64,000 nt of DNA from Ruaniaceae bacterium KH17 (lineage in GTDB: Bacteria > Actinomycetota > Actinomycetes > Actinomycetales > Actinomycetaceae): positions 33,395 to 97,394 of the forward strand of contig FZQV01000006.1 of assembly GCA_900199505.1 (NCBI GenBank), given 5' to 3'. The position numbers and the translations under genes were made by a program. Positions 38,177 to 47,510 of the stretch are shown here, piece by piece. The notes below the pieces were generated by a model. It worked only from the letters and a program-made list of their open reading frames with translations. It was not told where the DNA came from and made no database searches. How positions within the stretch are numbered: position 1 is the first letter of the stretch; each line of letters opens with the position of its first letter.

Positions 38177-39091
38177 GTGATGTTCGGACATTCCATGGAG
38201 CCGAAAGTGCTCGACGACCTAGCTCCGAATCATCCTCTTCATGGGCTCGACCTTCGAGACCTGAGCGATGAGCGTCTAGCAGAGGCTGCATCGAGAGCGA
38301 TCCTGCCAGACTGGGTTCGAATGTTTCGCCACATTGACTATCAGGAAGCAGCGCAGCGAGAACTCTTCAATATCTCCTGGTCGGTCATTCGGCGTGTAAC
38401 GCGAGTCATCGTGCAGCGCACGAGAGTTGTGAAGCTATCGGAGGATCGCCGTCTCACGACGGAAGGGCTAGACGAATTGCTTGAGCTGACGACACTTGCG
38501 TTCGTTCAGATGGTCGGCGCATTCGACACCCTTGCAGTGATCAATGGACTACTCAACGGACAAAGTAGGTATCCCGAGATGGCATGGCAGCGTGCGAGCT
38601 TCCGTGACGCTATTCGCCATACCGCCCCCATCGCGGCAGAACTCATGGATGACGGCTCGTCAGGAGCCGCATATTTCCGCGCAATTCGGGCATTCCGCAA
38701 CACGATTCATCGTCGGATGCCGGACATCGGTACATCGGGTGGCTACCGGGAGCCATCATCCACAGAGGCGATATTGCTTCTTTCCGAGAACGGACATCAG
38801 GAGATTATCGATGCTTTCCGCGAAGTCGGATGGACAGATTTCGTTGGGATCGACCTCGTTGGAGACGACTGGCTCTTCTTCCGGCCACACACTGTCGTAG
38901 GACTCCTGCTAAGTGACGGTGTTCCGCTCCTCAACCAGCTTCTTGCCTCGACACCTGTAGCGGCGCTTGGTCCGCAGCGAGACGGGTTGGAGCCTAATGA
39001 CTCGCTGTGGCCGCTACGGATGCAAGAGTATGCAATTGAGTACCTTCATCTAGCGCACCTTCTTCCTGCTCAACGCGAGGCGCGTAGCTAG
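38177..39091 (+). CDS. Uncharacterised protein, possible HEPN-type motif
   Basis: About 304 residues from GTG 38177 or ATG 38180, nine to twelve bases after AGGGAGG; an open frame back to 38021 lacks a ribosome binding site. The protein is helical and soluble. AIRAFRNTIHRRMPD contains R-x6-H, compatible with a HEPN ribonuclease motif, and LLELTTLAFVQMVGAFDTLA is a long helix. Base use is less G+C-rich than in core genes. It is divergent from the methyltransferase, with about 385 bases between. The HEPN link is tentative; no partner toxin or antitoxin gene was seen. Confidence 0.55.
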   Translation: MMFGHSMEPKVLDDLAPNHPLHGLDLRDLSDERLAEAASRAILPDWVRMFRHIDYQEAAQRELFNISWSVIRRVTRVIVQRTRVVKLSEDRRLTTEGLDELLELTTLAFVQMVGAFDTLAVINGLLNGQSRYPEMAWQRASFRDAIRHTAPIAAELMDDGSSGAAYFRAIRAFRNTIHRRMPDIGTSGGYREPSSTEAILLLSENGHQEIIDAFREVGWTDFVGIDLVGDDWLFFRPHTVVGLLLSDGVPLLNQLLASTPVAALGPQRDGLEPNDSLWPLRMQEYAIEYLHLAHLLPAQREARS

Positions 39092-39371
39092 GACCGCGGT
39101 ATTCACGAACCGAAGAGCTCAGCAATGTCATAGTAGTCACGGCTGCGGACCAGATTCGCAGGGTGGCGCCCTCGAATAGTGGCTATGGGGGCTGAAACCA
39201 GAGCCGCGCGCATGGCCAATGAAGCCATAGATCTTGCAGATTTCGCGTCACATAGACAGATCAGCAAGAACGAGGAAGTCTGATCGATCTCGTGGGCCGA
39301 GCGAACGCTGTGGGCCGAAGCCAAGCGAGCGTGAGGTAGCCGGAACTCCCACGCCTTACTATCTGCGCGAG

Positions 39372-39557
39372 CTAGGCCGGCTTCTGGAAGCGACAGAGGT
39401 CCTCGGCGAGGGCGGGGTTGCGCCCGTCGAACTCGCCGGTGATCCGGCCGACGACGTCGGATGCCTTGTTCTGTGACAGCTTGGTCCAGGGACTCCGCTG
39501 GATCAGCCGCTTGACCTCGGCGGGATCGGTCATCAGGAAATGCGGGGTGTGTCTCAT
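39372..39557 (-). pseudogene. PaiB-like FMN-binding regulator with large internal deletion
   Basis: The 61 codons start MRHTPHFLMTDPAEVKRLIQ, typical of PaiB N-termini, but jump after SPWTKL to SQNKASDVVGRITGEFDGRN, resembling the family C-terminus. About 130 residues between are missing, so a functional FMN fold is impossible. The ATG overlaps the stop of the upstream PGPGW-type gene (ATGA), so it was once coupled to it. Confidence 0.6.
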
Positions 39558-39895
39558 GGGCTCGCTGTGTCCCGCTCGAACTCGGCCCTTTTCGAATTAC
39601 GCCGCTCTTCAGCCTTTGCCTGAGCCTTCTTGAACGCCTTGACGCCCACATCCTTCATTTTGCCAGGAGTCTTGAACTCCGTGGCGAGGATCGCTAAGCC
39701 ACCGAGCGTCACCAACGCCCCCGGGCCCGGCAGCGGCATCAAGACGATCCCCAGCGCGGTGGTGGTTCCGCCGACGACGCCTACGGACGTCCGGTAGACC
39801 CGGTCCGCTCGCGGATTCTTCCGGATCGCCTCGCGTGTGGAACGGGCGGCGCGGCGCGCCAGCCCGGGCTGTGTGTCTTCCTGGGGCTGTTCCAT
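39554..39895 (-). CDS. Small PGPGW-type membrane protein
   Basis: 113 residues with one or two membrane segments. TTTALGIVLMPLPGPGALVT followed by LGGLAILATEF is the conserved core of the PGPGW/TIGR02611 family of actinobacterial membrane proteins. A basic N-terminus and a Lys/Glu-rich coiled tail flank it. The function is unknown. Its stop overlaps the PaiB remnant. Confidence 0.8.
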   Translation of the reverse strand: MEQPQEDTQPGLARRAARSTREAIRKNPRADRVYRTSVGVVGGTTTALGIVLMPLPGPGALVTLGGLAILATEFKTPGKMKDVGVKAFKKAQAKAEERRNSKRAEFERDTASP

Positions 39896-39968
39896 CGCGC
39901 TCCTCGGTGTAGACCACCAGTCTACGTGCGGTCACTCACCCGGCCGAGACAGAGGGGTGTTCCGCCGT

Positions 39969-40019
39969 GTGATCTTGGCACTGGATGAACGGTATGCGAC
40001 CGCCAAGAGCCAAGATCAC
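39969..40019. repeat. Intergenic inverted repeat
   Basis: GTGATCTTGGC (39969-39979) and GCCAAGATCAC (40009-40019) are perfect inverted arms around a 29-base loop, between two minus-strand genes. Possible terminator of the VOC gene at 40067. Confidence 0.5.
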
Positions 40020-40066
40020 GCCCGACGGCGAGCGGCCCCGTTCGCCGTCGAGCAAGACTCAGAGCA

Positions 40067-40486
40067 TCATTCGGCGGAGAAAGCCCACATGACGCCGAAG
40101 CGGTCGAAGACTTGGCCGTACCAGCCGCCCCACGGCGCCCGCTCGAACGGCATTCCGATCTCGCCGCCTCCGTCGAGTAGCTTCTGGAGGTAGCCCTGGG
40201 CTTCCTCCGCCGAATCGGCTTCGAAGATCAGTGAATACGCGGTATCGCGTAGGGGGTAATCCCGCTCAAAGTCCATTGAGTCGCCACCGGCGATCACGCC
40301 GAACGGCAGCTCGAGGGTCACATGTGCGACGGCGTTCGGATCCGGTTCAAACGGCATCCCCGCCATCGGTGGAACATCGCCGTAGCGCAGGAGATTGAGT
40401 TCACCCCCGAAGACCTCGTGCCAGTGCTGGAATGCCTCGGCAGTGGTGCCCGGAAGAGCGATGTACGTTGCGAGAAACTTGGCCAT
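40067..40486 (-). CDS. VOC/PhnB-like superfamily protein
   Basis: 139 residues from the ATG at 40486. It starts MAKFLATYIALPGTTAEAFQ and has GGELNLLRYGD, SLIFEADSAEEAQGYLQKL and GWYGQVFDRFGVMWAF, the pattern of PhnB/3-demethylubiquinone-9 methyltransferase-like VOC proteins. Small single-domain members often bind metals or small molecules, and several are resistance or isomerase proteins, but most are unassigned. Confidence 0.82.
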   Translation of the reverse strand: MAKFLATYIALPGTTAEAFQHWHEVFGGELNLLRYGDVPPMAGMPFEPDPNAVAHVTLELPFGVIAGGDSMDFERDYPLRDTAYSLIFEADSAEEAQGYLQKLLDGGGEIGMPFERAPWGGWYGQVFDRFGVMWAFSAE

Positions 40487-40553
40487 GGTAGCCTCCTCTG
40501 ATCGGGACGTGCGGGAAGACCAGTATGTAACGCGCGCCACAGATCCGGAACCC

Positions 40554-40990
40554 CTACCGCCTCTCTGGCTCCGCCGGGGTCCGCTTCGTGGCCGGCCGGA
40601 GCACAGAGCTTCCAACGAGTGTGACGCCGACAATGGCGGTGATAATCAGTCCGAGTGTGGTGGGGTTCCACCATCCGGCACCCTGGAAGAGGAGCGCGCG
40701 TGAACCCTCCGCGAGGAAACGAAGCGGGTTCCATGGGTAGACCCAGTCCTGCCAGAATCCCGGCAAGTACTCATAGGGGAGGTTCGCTGTTCCAAGACCA
40801 AGCAGGAGGACGGCAATGGGGACAACCATTCCCGCCATGCCGAGCCAGTTGAGAGAACCGATGACGAGCGTCATCAGGGCGAACGAAGCGATCGCCAGGA
40901 ACAGCACCGAACCCGAGAGAAGAGGCTCGCGACATGCCTTCCAGGTTGTTGGCGGCACCACCGAAGGTGGGAGAGGTGTGCGCGCCGTTG
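40554..40990 (-). pseudogene. ABC-2/YhgE-type permease, C-terminal fragment
   Basis: The frame encodes FLAIASFALMTLVIGSLNWL, VVPIAVLLLGLGTANLPYEY, LPGFWQDWVYPWNPLRFLAEG and FQGAGWWNPTTLGLIITAIV, matching the last three membrane segments of ABC-2/YhgE-like permeases. Upstream (above about 40980) the frame continues with a non-membrane, low-quality text, so the N-terminal part has been lost or replaced. No ATPase gene is adjacent. Confidence 0.5.
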
Positions 40991-41187
40991 CCGGGGTGAA
41001 CATCATGTGATCCCGAGTGGTGGCCCTGGAAAGGACACTTCGCGCGAGCCGCGCTGTCGATGTTCCCCTGGCGATCGTGGATCGCCCAGAACTGAATGTG
41101 CCCTTGACGCGACAGCACACACCGCGGAGGGACGGAAGCACCAGTGACGTGTCCAGTGACGAGTTGTGGGAGCAATGGGTAGTGCCA

Positions 41188-41201
41188 TGAGAGCGCTTCC
41201 A
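41188..41201 (+). promoter_or_regulatory. CebR-like operator upstream of cellobiose phosphorylase
   Basis: TGAGAGCGCTTCCA is an imperfect copy (one symmetric change) of TGGAAGCGCTTCCA-type LacI-family operators, 105-118 bases upstream of the start codon. Two further copies control the ABC operon and the regulator gene. Confidence 0.7.
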
Positions 41202-41305
41202 TGTATGCTCGTGGGTGACCCGAGCGTGGCCAGATCGTGCGGCGCTCGGAGACCGAATGGGCAGTGGTGCCCTGAGGGTTCACCCCGCCGCCTGAAAGGG
41301 AAGAC

Positions 41306-43732
41306 ATGAAGTTTGGCCATTTCGATGACGATGCTCGCGAGTACGTCATCACCACTCCGCACACGCCATATCCGTGGATCAACTACCTCGGCGCGCAAGA
41401 GTTCTTCGGACTCGTCTCACATACGGGCAGCGGCTACTGCTTCTACCGGGACGCCAAGATGCGGCGCCTCACCCGGTACCGTTACAACAGCGTGCCCGTT
41501 GATGACGGCGGTCGGATCTTCTCGATCAATGACAACGGCGATGTGTGGAGCCCGTCGTTCCGGCCCTACAAGAAGGAACTCGATTTCTTCGAGACCCGCC
41601 ACGGCCTGGGTTACAGCCGAATCACGGGTGAGCGCGGGGGGTTGCGTGCGTCAGTGCTGATGTTTGTGCCCGTGGACGTGAACGCCGAGATCCACCACGT
41701 GACGCTCACGAACACGTCTGACCGCCCCAAGTCCTTCTCCTTGTTTAGCTTCGTCGAGTTCTGCTTGTGGAACGCCGAGGACGATCAGACCAACTATCAG
41801 CGCAACCTCTCGCTCGCGGAAGTCGAGGTGGAAGGCTCCGCGATCTATCACACCACCGAGTACCGCGAGCGCCGGAACCACTATGCCGTCTACGGCGTGA
41901 ACGCACCGATTTCGGGGTTCGATACGGATCGTGATTCGTTCCTCGGCTTTGGCAACGGCTTCCACGAGGCCGCCGTCCCGCACGCGGGCGCGGCCACGGG
42001 TTCCATCTCGTCCGGATGGTACCCAATCGCCTCTCATCACCTCCAGGTGACGCTCGAGCCAGGGGAGTCAACCGAGCGAACGTTTGTGCTCGGGTACATC
42101 GAGAACCCCGACGACCAGAAGTGGCAGGCGCCCGGCGTCGTCGACAAGACGCGTGCCCGGCAACTTCTTTCCCAGTTTGACACCAGCGAGCAGACTCTCG
42201 CTGCGTTCCAGCGTTTGGGAGAGTACTGGGGTGGCCTCCTCGGGACGTACACGCTCGAGGCGGGCGACGACAAGCTCGGGCGGATGGTCAATATCTGGAA
42301 CCAGTACCAGTGCATGGTCACTTTCAACCTGTCCCGATCGGCGTCGTACTTCGAGACCGGGATCGGCCGCGGCATGGGATTCCGCGACTCGAATCAGGAT
42401 CTGCTTGGGATCGTTCATCTTGTGCCGGACCGCGCGCGCGAACGCATCATCGATATCGCCTCGACGCAACTCGAGGATGGTAGCGCCTACCACCAGTACC
42501 AGCCGCTCACAAAGCGTGGGAACGATGCGATCGGTTCCGGTTTCAACGACGATCCGCTGTGGCTGATCCTCGGGGTCGCTGGGTACATCAAGGAGACGGG
42601 TGATTTCGCAATTCTCGATGAACTCGTACCATTCGACAACGATCCTGCCACGGCCACCTCGCTGATGGATCACCTGCGCCGTTCCTTCGATCACCCACTG
42701 AATAATCTGGGGCCGCACGGCCTACCGCTGATCGGACGGGCGGACTGGAACGATTGCCTCAACCTCAACTGCTTCTCCACCACGCCGGGGGAGTCCTTCC
42801 AGACCACTGGGAACCGCGAGGGCGGCGTTGCCGAATCGGTGTTCATTGCGGGGCTCTTCGCTGCCGCAGGACCCGACTATGCGGCGCTCGCACGCCTGCG
42901 AGGAGATGAGGCAGAGGCGCAGCGGGCCGAAGCTGCGGTGGCAAAGATGCGCGGTGCTGTCCTCGAACACGGCTGGGACGGCGCGTGGTTCCGCCGAGCC
43001 TACGACTACTTCGGAAACGTTGTGGGCGGAGCCGAGAACGAGCACGGCCAGATCTGGATCGAGCCGCAAGGGATGTGCGTGATGGGCGGCATCGGGCTCG
43101 ACGATGGGAAGGCTGTGGCGGCGCTCGACGCGGTGCGCGAGCGGCTTGGAACTCCGCACGGCACGGTCCTCTTGAACCCAGCCTTTACCAGGTACGATCT
43201 GACGCTCGGGGAGGTCACCACATATCCGCCCGGCTACAAGGAGAACGCTGGTGTGTTCTGCCACAACAACGCGTGGGTAATCATCGCCGAGGCGCTCGCA
43301 GGCAGGCCAGAGCGGGCGTGGGAGTACTACAAGCAGATCGCCCCGGCGTACCGCGAGGAGATCTCGGAGGTGCACAGGCTTGAGCCGTATGTGTACGCGC
43401 AGATGATCGCGGGTAAGGATGCTCCGCGCCACGGCGAAGCGAAGAACTCCTGGCTGACGGGAACGGCGTCATGGAACTTCGTGGCAGTGTCGCAGTACCT
43501 TCTCGGCGTGCGTCCGGAGTTTGACGGGCTCGTCGTGGATCCTCGCCTCGGCCATGAGGTTGGTGAGTTCACTGTTACGCGGCGGATTCGCGGCTCAATC
43601 TACACGATCCGGGTAACGGAGACAGGGGCTGGTGACACCCAGCTCACCGTCGACGGTGAACCGGTGGACGGTGTACGTGTGCCGTATGCCGAGCCGGGAT
43701 CGGTGGTTCAGATCGTTGTAAGCCGTCGTTAA
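41306..43732 (+). CDS. Cellobiose phosphorylase (GH94)
   Basis: 808 residues, the length of bacterial cellobiose phosphorylases. [20 protein letters not shown] and [10 protein letters not shown] start the N-terminal beta-sandwich; [15 protein letters not shown] carries the catalytic Asp, and [19 protein letters not shown] and [11 protein letters not shown] are family motifs. It converts cellobiose and phosphate to glucose-1-phosphate and glucose, saving ATP. The gene leads the cellobiose cluster, with its own CebR-like operator and two hairpins after it. It has no signal peptide, so it acts in the cytoplasm on imported sugar. Confidence 0.95.
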   Translation: MKFGHFDDDAREYVITTPHTPYPWINYLGAQEFFGLVSHTGSGYCFYRDAKMRRLTRYRYNSVPVDDGGRIFSINDNGDVWSPSFRPYKKELDFFETRHGLGYSRITGERGGLRASVLMFVPVDVNAEIHHVTLTNTSDRPKSFSLFSFVEFCLWNAEDDQTNYQRNLSLAEVEVEGSAIYHTTEYRERRNHYAVYGVNAPISGFDTDRDSFLGFGNGFHEAAVPHAGAATGSISSGWYPIASHHLQVTLEPGESTERTFVLGYIENPDDQKWQAPGVVDKTRARQLLSQFDTSEQTLAAFQRLGEYWGGLLGTYTLEAGDDKLGRMVNIWNQYQCMVTFNLSRSASYFETGIGRGMGFRDSNQDLLGIVHLVPDRARERIIDIASTQLEDGSAYHQYQPLTKRGNDAIGSGFNDDPLWLILGVAGYIKETGDFAILDELVPFDNDPATATSLMDHLRRSFDHPLNNLGPHGLPLIGRADWNDCLNLNCFSTTPGESFQTTGNREGGVAESVFIAGLFAAAGPDYAALARLRGDEAEAQRAEAAVAKMRGAVLEHGWDGAWFRRAYDYFGNVVGGAENEHGQIWIEPQGMCVMGGIGLDDGKAVAALDAVRERLGTPHGTVLLNPAFTRYDLTLGEVTTYPPGYKENAGVFCHNNAWVIIAEALAGRPERAWEYYKQIAPAYREEISEVHRLEPYVYAQMIAGKDAPRHGEAKNSWLTGTASWNFVAVSQYLLGVRPEFDGLVVDPRLGHEVGEFTVTRRIRGSIYTIRVTETGAGDTQLTVDGEPVDGVRVPYAEPGSVVQIVVSRR

Positions 43733-43754
43733 GGAGCTGTCCACAGGAGCGTGC

Positions 43755-43823
43755 CTCCGGCGTCGTGGGACAAACCCGACGCCGGAGTGCTTCGCCGAGC
43801 CCCACCTGCGAGACCCAGGTGGG
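43755..43823 (+). terminator. Two hairpins after cellobiose phosphorylase
   Basis: CTCCGGCGTCG (43755-43765) pairs with CGACGCCGGAG (43777-43787); a second stem CCCACCT (43801-43807) pairs with AGGTGGG (43817-43823). No T-run; termination inferred. Confidence 0.6.
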
Positions 43824-43869
43824 ATCTCCCCAGAAAGATACCGATCTGTTACACAATCTCGCTCGTTTC

Positions 43870-43912
43870 TTGTTGTGTGTTCGTCGTAGCGAGGATATAT
43901 TGACATCAATAT
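43870..43912 (+). promoter_or_regulatory. Promoter of the cellobiose ABC operon
   Basis: TTGTTG (43870-43875) and GATATA (43894-43899), 18 bases apart, form a -35/-10 candidate. A palindrome ATATTGACATCAATAT (43897-43912) overlaps it and abuts the operator, so a second regulator may bind here. Confidence 0.45.
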
Positions 43913-43925
43913 GGAAGCGCTTCCA
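43912..43925 (+). promoter_or_regulatory. Perfect CebR-like operator
   Basis: TGGAAGCGCTTCCA is a perfect 14-base palindrome of the LacI-family CebR/CelR type, placed just downstream of the putative -10, where bound repressor would block transcription of the cellobiose ABC operon. Confidence 0.85.
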
Positions 43926-44059
43926 TCACGGGAGCTCCGCGACGCCATACGACTGCGGGGGTGCGAACCCACGTAGCCGGAGGCGACGGTAGCGCTTCTA
44001 CCGTGGCCAGGAGTTGGTCACAGACCCGGTCGAAAGACCACGACGACGAAGGAGTCCAG

Positions 44060-45433
44060 GTGCGTAAGGGGACAAGTCGAGGTATTACGTTCGCAGCGGG
44101 GGCCATCGCGTTTGCGATGACGCTCTCCGCGTGCAGTGGTACCGGAGATAACACACCAACCGCCGAGCCCACGGCAGGCGGTACCGAAACAGCCACCGAA
44201 ACCGAAGCTGAGCCCAGTGGCGAAGATATCGAGTTGACCGTCAATGTCTTCGGCAACGGCGGTTACGAGGGTGACGCGAGCGGAAACAACAATCTCTTCC
44301 GCCTCTACGAGGAGCAGAACCCTGGCATCATCATCAAGGAGCAGAACCTCGGGCAGGGTGGCGATGCGCTAACAGCTACGCTGAACGCGATCGGCGCCGG
44401 GGGGGTTGGCCTGCCGGACGTGCAGATGATCGAAGAGGGCTGGCTCGGCCAGATGAGCGAGCTGTCCGACCAGTTCGTGGACCTTGGTGAGTACGGTGCA
44501 GCCGATCTCGCCGACCGCTGGGTTGACTGGAAGTTCGCGCAGGGAACATCGGCCGATGGCACCGTGTGGGCCTACGGCACCGACATTGGCCCGCAGGGCC
44601 TCTGCTACAACGCGACCCTCCTTGAGGAGTCGGGTATCGCTGCCGACCGCGACGAGTTCGCCGCAGCCCTGGGCGGCGACGACGCAACGTGGGAGGACTT
44701 CTGGACGGTTGGAAAGAAGTTCACGGACGAGACCGGAGTCCCGTGGCTCGGCGTTTCGGCGTTCGCAATGAACTCCTTCGTAAACCAGCAGGACGAGGGC
44801 TACTACAAGGCTGACGGCTCGCTGAACACGGACAACCCGGCCATCAAGGACTTCCTCGGCCAGATCATTGACGCCACGAACTCTGGGCTAACCGCCAAGA
44901 TCAACTCGTGGGACTGGAGCAACGAGGCGTTCCAGGGTGACTTTGCCGTGCATGTCTGCCCGGGCTGGATGCTTGGTTCGATCGAGGCCGGCGTGACCTC
45001 GGGTGACCAGACGTGGGACTTCGCGGATGTCTTCCCCGGCGGTGCGACCAACTGGGGTGGCTCATTCTTCTCAGTCCCGACCGTCACCGAGCACGCGGCT
45101 GAGGCAGCGGCGCTGGCTGATTGGCTGACCGCGCCAGAGCAGCAGATCATCGCGTTCCAGAACGCTGGTGCGTTCCCGAGCCAGATCTCCGCTCAGTCGG
45201 ACCCCGCAGTCACCGGCTTCACCAACTCGACGTTCAACGATGCGCCGGTCGGTGAGATCCTCGCCAGCCGGGCCGAGGGCGTCGTCGCGCAGTTCAAGGG
45301 TCCCCAGGACGCCGTCATCCAGGACACTGTCATGGGTGGTGTGATTTCGGAGATCAACGCTGGGCAGATCACCGACCTCGACAGCGCTTGGGAGCGGTTC
45401 CAGGCTCTGCTGCAGGAAAACGGCATCGGCTAG
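44060..45433 (+). CDS. Cellobiose-type sugar-binding lipoprotein
   Basis: 457 residues from a GTG at 44060, seven bases after GAAGGAG. The signal GITFAAGAIAFAMTLSAC has a lipobox. A Thr/Glu-rich linker precedes a family 1 solute-binding protein (NVFGNGGYEGDASGNNNLFR, VQMIEEGWLGQM, WDWSNEAFQGDFAVHVCPGW). It binds cellobiose or longer cello-oligosaccharides outside the membrane for the two permeases encoded next. Earlier in-frame starts lack a signal peptide. Confidence 0.92.
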   Translation: MRKGTSRGITFAAGAIAFAMTLSACSGTGDNTPTAEPTAGGTETATETEAEPSGEDIELTVNVFGNGGYEGDASGNNNLFRLYEEQNPGIIIKEQNLGQGGDALTATLNAIGAGGVGLPDVQMIEEGWLGQMSELSDQFVDLGEYGAADLADRWVDWKFAQGTSADGTVWAYGTDIGPQGLCYNATLLEESGIAADRDEFAAALGGDDATWEDFWTVGKKFTDETGVPWLGVSAFAMNSFVNQQDEGYYKADGSLNTDNPAIKDFLGQIIDATNSGLTAKINSWDWSNEAFQGDFAVHVCPGWMLGSIEAGVTSGDQTWDFADVFPGGATNWGGSFFSVPTVTEHAAEAAALADWLTAPEQQIIAFQNAGAFPSQISAQSDPAVTGFTNSTFNDAPVGEILASRAEGVVAQFKGPQDAVIQDTVMGGVISEINAGQITDLDSAWERFQALLQENGIG

Positions 45434-45448
45434 CAGAACATGACCGGA

Positions 45449-45493
45449 ATGCCCGGCCGGGTGGGACGTCCCCAGCTCCGCCCGGCCGGGCAT
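45449..45493 (+). promoter_or_regulatory. Intra-operon hairpin between binding-protein and permease genes
   Basis: Perfect 13-base arms ATGCCCGGCCGGG (45449-45461) and CCCGGCCGGGCAT (45481-45493), with the loop containing the small palindrome TGGGACGTCCCA. With no T-run it most likely protects the upstream mRNA or lowers read-through, giving more binding protein than permease. Confidence 0.65.
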
Positions 45494-45512
45494 CCAAACA
45501 AAAGGACGAACG

Positions 45513-46583
45513 TTGGCTGAGACGACCCGCACGAGGAATCCACGCGTGGCGCAGTTCCTTGCGAAGGCGACACCGTATCTTTACATCTCCCCTTTCTTCA
45601 TTGTCTTCGCGATTGTCGGCCTCTTCCCGCTGGCCTTCACCGCGTTCGTGTCCTTCTTTGACTGGAAACTGACAACTCAGAGCGTCGACCAGGCCACCTT
45701 CGTGGGGCTCGACAACTACACGTCGGTCCTCTTCGGGAACACCGTCTTCTGGCAGTCACTGTTCAACACACTCTCGATTTTCCTCATCTCCACCATCCCG
45801 CAGATCATTGCGGCGGTGTTCATCGCGACGGTGCTCGATCGAAATCTCCGCGCGAAGACTTTCTGGCGCATGGGTGTGCTGCTGCCCTACATCGTGGCTC
45901 CCGTGGCGGTTGCGATCATCTTCTCGGCGATCTTCCGGGACCCACAAGATGGCGGACTGATGAATGCCCTCTTCCAAATGGTGGGGCTTGAACCCGTTGC
46001 CTGGAAGTCCACGCGCTTCCCGTCCCACGTCGCCATCGCCACGATGGTGAACTTCCGGTGGATAGGGTACAACTCGCTTATCCTCCTCGCGGCGATGCAA
46101 GCCGTACCACGAGATCTCTACGAGGCGGCCTCGCTCGACGGCGCCGGTTCCGTGCGCCGATTCTTCTCGATCACACTGCCGTCAATCCGCGGCACGATGG
46201 CCTTCGTGATTGTCACCGCCACGATGGGCGGTCTGAGGATCTTCGATGAGGTTCGCATGTACGATGCCCGGCCCGGCAGCGTTGGTGGGCCAGGCGGCGT
46301 CTTCCGCACCGTGGTGTTGTATATGTACGACACCGGATTCAATGGCGCCAAGGCCGATCTTGGAAAGGCCGCCGCCATCGCATGGCTGCTCTTCTTCCTG
46401 ATTCTTTTCGTGTCCGGACTCAACTTCTTCCTCACGAGGATGATTGCCGACGACGGCAGCGGAAAGGTAGCGAAGAAGACCAAGCGTGCGCGTCGGAACG
46501 CCAAGCATTCGGCAACTGACACACCCGCCAGTCTCGCCGCTGGCGCGACGAACTCCGCGCAGAGGGAAGGGGAACTCCGATGA
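45513..46583 (+). CDS. Cellobiose ABC permease (MalF type)
   Basis: 356 residues from a TTG at 45513. Six membrane segments; the cytoplasmic EAA loop is YEAASLDGAGSVRRFFSITL. A long basic/Ala-rich C-terminal tail follows the last segment. The stop overlaps the MalG-type gene by 4 bases. Confidence 0.92.
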   Translation: MAETTRTRNPRVAQFLAKATPYLYISPFFIVFAIVGLFPLAFTAFVSFFDWKLTTQSVDQATFVGLDNYTSVLFGNTVFWQSLFNTLSIFLISTIPQIIAAVFIATVLDRNLRAKTFWRMGVLLPYIVAPVAVAIIFSAIFRDPQDGGLMNALFQMVGLEPVAWKSTRFPSHVAIATMVNFRWIGYNSLILLAAMQAVPRDLYEAASLDGAGSVRRFFSITLPSIRGTMAFVIVTATMGGLRIFDEVRMYDARPGSVGGPGGVFRTVVLYMYDTGFNGAKADLGKAAAIAWLLFFLILFVSGLNFFLTRMIADDGSGKVAKKTKRARRNAKHSATDTPASLAAGATNSAQREGELR

Positions 46584-47464
46584 CGAGCGTTGTCTCACCT
46601 CCGGACACCCGCAAGAAGAAGACACGAGGGAGCGCGGCCTGGGATCAGCCGCGGTGGTGGTTCTACGCCATCCTTGCCGCCGTCGTGGGCGGGTCGATGT
46701 TCCCGCTGTACTGGTCGTATGTGATTGCGTCGACCAACTCCGGCAACGCCAAAGCCCGCGTTCCGGTGCTGGTGCCGGGCGGAAACTTCCTCTCGAATGC
46801 GGCGAAGGTCATTGACACGATCCCGTTCTGGAGTTCGATGCTGAACTCGGTGATCGTCTCGGTCACGGTCACCGTCTCCGTGGTGTTCTTCTCCACTCTT
46901 GCGGGATACGCCTTCGGGAAGCTCGGATTCAAGGGCCGCAACGCCCTCTACAGCTTCGTGGTGCTCACCCTTGCGGTGCCGCCGCAACTGGGCGCGGTGG
47001 GTCTCTACCGGTTGATGGCCGATTGGGGCTGGACCGGAACGCTCGGCGCCGTGATCTTCCCGATCCTCGTGAGCGCGTTTGGCGTGTACTTCATGACCCA
47101 GTATCTGGGAGAGACGATCCCCACGGAGCTCATCGAGGCCGCGAGAGTGGACGGGGCCGGCCAGTTCCGGACGTTCTGGACGGTGGCGGTGCCCGCCGCA
47201 CGTCCCGCTGCCGCAATCCTCGCCCTCTTCACGTTCATCGCCACCTGGACGGACTACTTCTGGCCGTTTCTCGTGCTGCGCGACCCGGACGTTCAGACAC
47301 TGCAGACGGCGTTGTCCCGCCTGATGGCCAGCGCGGGCAACAACCCGGATATGTCGGTGATTCTGGCGGGTTCACTCATGTCGATCGTGCCGCTCCTGAT
47401 TCTCTTCGTGCTCGCTGGCAAGCAGCTCGTTGCGGGCATCATGGCGGGAGCGGTCAAGAGCTAA
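46580..47464 (+). CDS. Cellobiose ABC permease (MalG type)
   Basis: 294 residues, six membrane segments, EAA loop IEAARVDGAGQFRTFWTVAV. The ATG overlaps the preceding stop. No ATPase gene lies in the locus, so a shared MsiK-type ATPase is expected. Confidence 0.92.
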   Translation: MTSVVSPPDTRKKKTRGSAAWDQPRWWFYAILAAVVGGSMFPLYWSYVIASTNSGNAKARVPVLVPGGNFLSNAAKVIDTIPFWSSMLNSVIVSVTVTVSVVFFSTLAGYAFGKLGFKGRNALYSFVVLTLAVPPQLGAVGLYRLMADWGWTGTLGAVIFPILVSAFGVYFMTQYLGETIPTELIEAARVDGAGQFRTFWTVAVPAARPAAAILALFTFIATWTDYFWPFLVLRDPDVQTLQTALSRLMASAGNNPDMSVILAGSLMSIVPLLILFVLAGKQLVAGIMAGAVKS

Positions 47465-47469
47465 GTCCT

Positions 47470-47507
47470 CGCGGGTTCGCCGGGCGACTACGCCCGCCGA
47501 ACCCGCG
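47470..47507. terminator. Bidirectional hairpin between permease and regulator genes
   Basis: CGCGGGTTCG (47470-47479) pairs with CGAACCCGCG (47498-47507); an inner stem closes the loop. It serves both convergent genes and has no strong T-run. Confidence 0.7.
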
Positions 47508-47510
47508 ACC

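Noticed and set aside
39103..39651. Minus-strand ORF of 182 residues
   Set aside because: It overlaps the better supported PaiB remnant and PGPGW-type gene, and its Arg/Pro/Ser-rich text looks like a frame shadow.
40771..41382. Minus-strand reading frame of 203 residues upstream of cellobiose phosphorylase
   Set aside because: It has protein-like stretches but no recognisable family, overlaps the permease fragment and the phosphorylase start, and lacks a ribosome binding site.
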